Shown here one piece after another: positions 61,343-64,000 of a DNA stretch of 64,000 bases (within the stretch, counting starts at the first letter, position 1; the number at the start of each line of letters is the position of its first letter). The stretch spans positions 1 to 64,000 of the forward strand of contig CAJTTZ010000014.1 in NCBI GenBank assembly GCA_910579505.1. The letters run 5' to 3'. The stretch comes from an uncultured Lachnospiraceae bacterium (lineage in GTDB: Bacteria; Bacillota; Clostridia; Lachnospirales; Lachnospiraceae). The position numbers were made by a program, and so were the translations under genes. A model generated the notes under the pieces. The model made no database searches. It saw only the letters and a list, made by a program, of their open reading frames with translations, and was not told the DNA's origin.

Positions 61343-62287
61343 ATGCATAAAAAATTTACTACAGCAGCCATATTGGCAGGAACTTCCATCGCTGCCATTC
61401 ATGGAATTAACAGAGTACATACATCACTATGCACAGTCAAAAATCTTCTCAGCAATTCAGAAAATTATTTTTATGAATGGCGTTTCGGTAAAGTCAGATA
61501 CCAGAAAAAGGGAAATGGTATCCCTCTTCTTCTGATCCATGATCTGACAGTGGGAAGTTCCAATTATGAATATCACAGACTGATTAATAATCTGACAGAA
61601 AAACATGAAATATATTCTTTGGATCTTTTGGGATATGGCATGTCTGATAAACCAGCAATGACTTACACCAACAATCTGTATGAACAGCTTATTACAGATT
61701 TTATTAAAAATGTAATTGGAAGAAAATCATCTGTCATAGTGACTGGTGAATCAGTTCCCTTTGTTATTATGGCATGTCATAATTATCCCGACATCTTTAA
61801 TAAGATCATATGTATTAATCCGCAGAGTCTCTATTTACAAAACCAAATTCCATCCAAACAGACAAATCTATTTAAACTGCTGATAGAATCGCCTGTCATT
61901 GGAACATTTATTTATCATCTGCTATCCAATCGGCCCAGCATTGAAAAAGCATTTTATCAGACCTACTTCTATAATCCTGAGGAAGTCAGAGAAAAATATA
62001 TTTATAATTATCTGGAGGCCGCCCATCTCGGAGGTTATAATTCGAAATACGCATTTGCCAGTTATGCAGGCAAATATATGAATATGAATATTCTTAGCGA
62101 ATTAAAAGAAATCAATAACAGCATTCTTATAATCGGCGGCGAGAAAGAAAAAGAAATGAAAACCGTAATTGAAAACTACAAATACTATAACGCATCCATC
62201 GAGGAAACTTATATTCCAAACACAAGACATCTTCCACAAATAGAAGCTCCTGATGAAGTACTCGAGCAGTTACGTATGTTCCTATAA
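61343..62287 (+). CDS. Alpha/beta hydrolase fold protein with atypical nucleophile elbow
   Basis: 314 residues. A hydrophobic N-terminus (about 5-21) could be a membrane anchor. The fold is recognisable: IPLLLIHDLTVGSSNY (oxyanion region), YSLDLLGYGMSDKP, the nucleophile elbow VTGESVPF with Ser137, and a late His296 (NTRHLP). The elbow has Pro where GxSxG has Gly. Substrate unknown; such proteins range from esterases to prolyl aminopeptidases. GGAAGG lies 11 bases before ATG-61343, and a TATAAT at 61300-61305 may belong to its promoter. It lies alone on this strand. Confidence 0.78.
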   Translation: MHKKFTTAAILAGTSIAAIHGINRVHTSLCTVKNLLSNSENYFYEWRFGKVRYQKKGNGIPLLLIHDLTVGSSNYEYHRLINNLTEKHEIYSLDLLGYGMSDKPAMTYTNNLYEQLITDFIKNVIGRKSSVIVTGESVPFVIMACHNYPDIFNKIICINPQSLYLQNQIPSKQTNLFKLLIESPVIGTFIYHLLSNRPSIEKAFYQTYFYNPEEVREKYIYNYLEAAHLGGYNSKYAFASYAGKYMNMNILSELKEINNSILIIGGEKEKEMKTVIENYKYYNASIEETYIPNTRHLPQIEAPDEVLEQLRMFL

Positions 62288-62299
62288 AGAATCGGCTAC

Positions 62300-62335
62300 A
62301 GCACACTCGATTTAGAGAATGCTTCGCATTCACCT
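62300..62335. repeat. Palindromic repeat copy shared with the hsp20 upstream region
   Basis: Bases 62304-62331 match 7433-7460 at 27 of 28 positions (CACTCGATT, then AGAGAATGC-TTC-GCATTC). It lies between the hydrolase and rsmG genes, which converge. Confidence 0.8.
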
Positions 62336-62351
62336 TCATTGGTCTTCGCTA

Positions 62352-63107
62352 TCACATGTTTGTTACTATTGGCTTCTTACTTGCCGTCCCTGCTTTCCGA
62401 GGATACTGCTTCGGTGTAGGGCGGCTTTTTTCTATGATAACCAAAGTCCTATAAATATCAGAAGAAGGAAGCATAAACTCTTTTTGCTCTGTCAGTTTTC
62501 CTCCCAAAATTGAAATCGCGTGTTCCGCCTCCTCAATTTCCGTTCTGCTTCCTTTCAATTCTATATTAACCTTATCAGATTTATAGGAAATAAATTTTCC
62601 ACCCACTCTTACATAAGGAAGACAATATTCTGATAAAGTAGATAAATTTGCTACCGCTCTTGACACACAGAGATCAAAAGTTTCCCTTAATTGTCCCGGC
62701 TTCGCAAAATCTTCCGCTCTTCCATGAATTGCCTCTGCATTTTGAAGATCAAGTTTTTCTATTACTTCCTGTAAAAAACCAACTCGCTTATTCAAAGAAT
62801 CCAAAAGCGTCACTTTCAAATCAGGAAAAGCAATTTTGAGAGGCAGACCCGGAAATCCCGCTCCCGTACCCACATCAATCACAGAAAGACTTCCGCTTAA
62901 ATTACAGACCTTCACCAAAGAAAGACTGTCGATAAAATGCTTTTTCATCACCTCATCAAATTCCGTGATTGTTGTAAGATTCATCACTTTATTTTTTTCC
63001 ACCAACATTTCATAATATATAAGAAACTGATTAAGCTGCGTATCCGATAATACAATATTTAATTCCTGTAAATCTTTTTCGAATTTACTTAACTTTTCTA
63101 ATTTCAA
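62352..63107 (-). CDS. rsmG: 16S rRNA (guanine527-N7)-methyltransferase
   Basis: 251 residues. SAM motif VIDVGTGAGFPGLPL, then LLDSLNKRVGFL, and CVSRAVANL later identify RsmG (GidB). It makes m7G527 in 16S rRNA. The start is TTG with AAGGGGTATTATT in front. It follows mnmG by about 80 bases, the canonical mnmG-rsmG order of the origin region. Confidence 0.96.
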   Translation of the reverse strand: MKLEKLSKFEKDLQELNIVLSDTQLNQFLIYYEMLVEKNKVMNLTTITEFDEVMKKHFIDSLSLVKVCNLSGSLSVIDVGTGAGFPGLPLKIAFPDLKVTLLDSLNKRVGFLQEVIEKLDLQNAEAIHGRAEDFAKPGQLRETFDLCVSRAVANLSTLSEYCLPYVRVGGKFISYKSDKVNIELKGSRTEIEEAEHAISILGGKLTEQKEFMLPSSDIYRTLVIIEKSRPTPKQYPRKAGTASKKPIVTNM

Positions 63108-63189
63108 AATAATACCCCTTATTTTCTTAATCTGTATTTTTAATTACATAACAGTCAAAACCGTATAATAATTGTAGAATGCAGTATAC

Positions 63190-64000
63190 TCACTTCTTTC
63201 TGTAATTTTCCAGATATACCAAAAGCACAGAAATATCCGCAGGCGACACACCGGATATCCGGGAAGCCTGTCCGACGGAAACCGGCTTATAAGCAATCAG
63301 CTTCTGTCTCGCCTCCAGCCGCAGACTTCCCACCTCATTATAATCCAAATCAGCCGGAATCTTTTTCTTTTCCATCTTTTTGTAATGTTCTACCTGTTTT
63401 AACTGTCTCTCGATATACCCCTCATACTTAATCTCAATCTCCACCTGCTCTACCACATCCGCGGGAAGAGATATCCTTCCACTATCTATTTCTTTAATCA
63501 TTTCATAAGTAAGTTCAGGACGGCAGATCAGTTCCGCCAAAGTAACACCCGTCTTAAGCGGCGCGCTTTCATGCGCCGTCAAAAATTCCTGTATATTTTT
63601 AGAAGCCCCTACAATTGTATTCTTTAAACGCGTCACTTCTGTATCAATCTGTTCTTTTTTATACAAAGTTGTCCGATACAGTTCTTCCGAAACCAATCCA
63701 ACCTCATAACCAATTTGACGTAAACGTAGATCTGCATTATCCTGCCGGAGTAAAAGACGATATTCCGCCCTGGAAGTCATCATCCGATAAGGTTCAAAAT
63801 TTTCTTTAGTCACCAAATCGTCAATTAAAACACCGATATAAGCCTGAGAACGATCAAGAACAATCTGTTCTTTTCCTTCAAGAAAGCGCACTGCATTTAT
63901 GCCTGCTATCAAACCTTGTGCCGCCGCCTCCTCATAACCGCTGCTTCCGTTAAACTGTCCGCCGCTGAAAAGTCCTTCTATACTCTTAAACTCCAAAGTA
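63190..64000 (-). CDS. mnmG: tRNA uridine-5-carboxymethylaminomethyl enzyme MnmG, C-terminal part
   Basis: The window cuts the gene; about 270 C-terminal codons are present. The segment GLFSGGQFNGSSGYEEAAAQG is the conserved FAD-binding GQxNGxxGYEEAAAQG of MnmG (GidA), and the tail GVSPADISVLLVYL is the tRNA/MnmE-binding end. With MnmE it modifies wobble U34. The N-terminal FAD-binding part and mnmE should lie to the right of base 64000. Its neighbour downstream is rsmG. Confidence 0.97.
   Translation of the reverse strand, partial: TLEFKSIEGLFSGGQFNGSSGYEEAAAQGLIAGINAVRFLEGKEQIVLDRSQAYIGVLIDDLVTKENFEPYRMMTSRAEYRLLLRQDNADLRLRQIGYEVGLVSEELYRTTLYKKEQIDTEVTRLKNTIVGASKNIQEFLTAHESAPLKTGVTLAELICRPELTYEMIKEIDSGRISLPADVVEQVEIEIKYEGYIERQLKQVEHYKKMEKKKIPADLDYNEVGSLRLEARQKLIAYKPVSVGQASRISGVSPADISVLLVYLENYRKK

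Overview
The window reads as a chromosomal segment of a spore-forming, anaerobic Firmicute, most likely a Lachnospiraceae (Clostridium cluster XIVa) gut bacterium. The basis is the sporulation genes (ytvI, spoIIE-like, yabP, yabQ, cotS-like), a PerR / reverse-rubrerythrin / rubredoxin oxygen-defence set, strong GGAGG ribosome binding sites, plant-polysaccharide glycosidases, and families I associate with Clostridia (DUF4446, a DUF3881-like protein). This taxonomic call is inference from gene content. I see no insertion sequence, prophage or CRISPR array.

The right end is close to the replication origin. mnmG (cut by the window edge), rsmG, parA and parB lie there, together with two perfect parS sites. 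Most genes are on the minus strand, which would be away from an origin lying beyond base 64000.

Layout from left to right: ytvI, an RluA-type pseudouridine synthase and an OmpR-type two-component system (0-4.3 kb); perR, rubrerythrin and rubredoxin (4.5-5.8 kb); an HPr-like protein, a sugar isomerase and Hsp20 (6.1-8 kb); an ECF sigma / membrane protein / VWA lipoprotein operon (8.1-11.6 kb); a threonine-aldolase-like enzyme; an arabinoside operon of binding protein, two permeases, GH51 arabinofuranosidase and LacI regulator (12.9-18.9 kb); repeats; MGMT-like protein, transglutaminase protein and GH13 enzyme (19.3-23 kb); the conserved Clostridia block mazG-hup-S4-yabP-yabQ-divIC-spoIIE-tilS-hpt-ftsH (23.3-31.6 kb, transcribed right to left); PEGA lipoprotein, cotS-like, cca; a second arabinoside locus with GH3, GH127 and AraC (37-42.4 kb); a second HPr-like protein; HAD phosphatase, acetyltransferase and two AraC regulators; tRNA-Pro; antiporter, thioredoxin, trmB, D,D-carboxypeptidase and MerR regulator; tRNA-Arg; serS, HD-GYP, DUF4446, parB, parA; then an oxidoreductase, the parS cluster, a NarL-type two-component pair, an alpha/beta hydrolase, rsmG and mnmG.

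Working together: the two glycosidase loci (GH51 with an ABC importer; GH127 plus GH3) suggest use of arabinose-containing plant glycans. The first locus has a near-consensus promoter followed by two identical 12-bp palindromes that fit a LacI-type repressor. The MerR gene has the 19-bp-spacer promoter with central dyad expected for MerR control. The least explained items are the ECF/VWA operon, two HPr-like proteins that lack the phosphorylatable histidine, and several families of intergenic palindromic repeats. All product names come from recognising motifs and gene order by eye; no database search was run.
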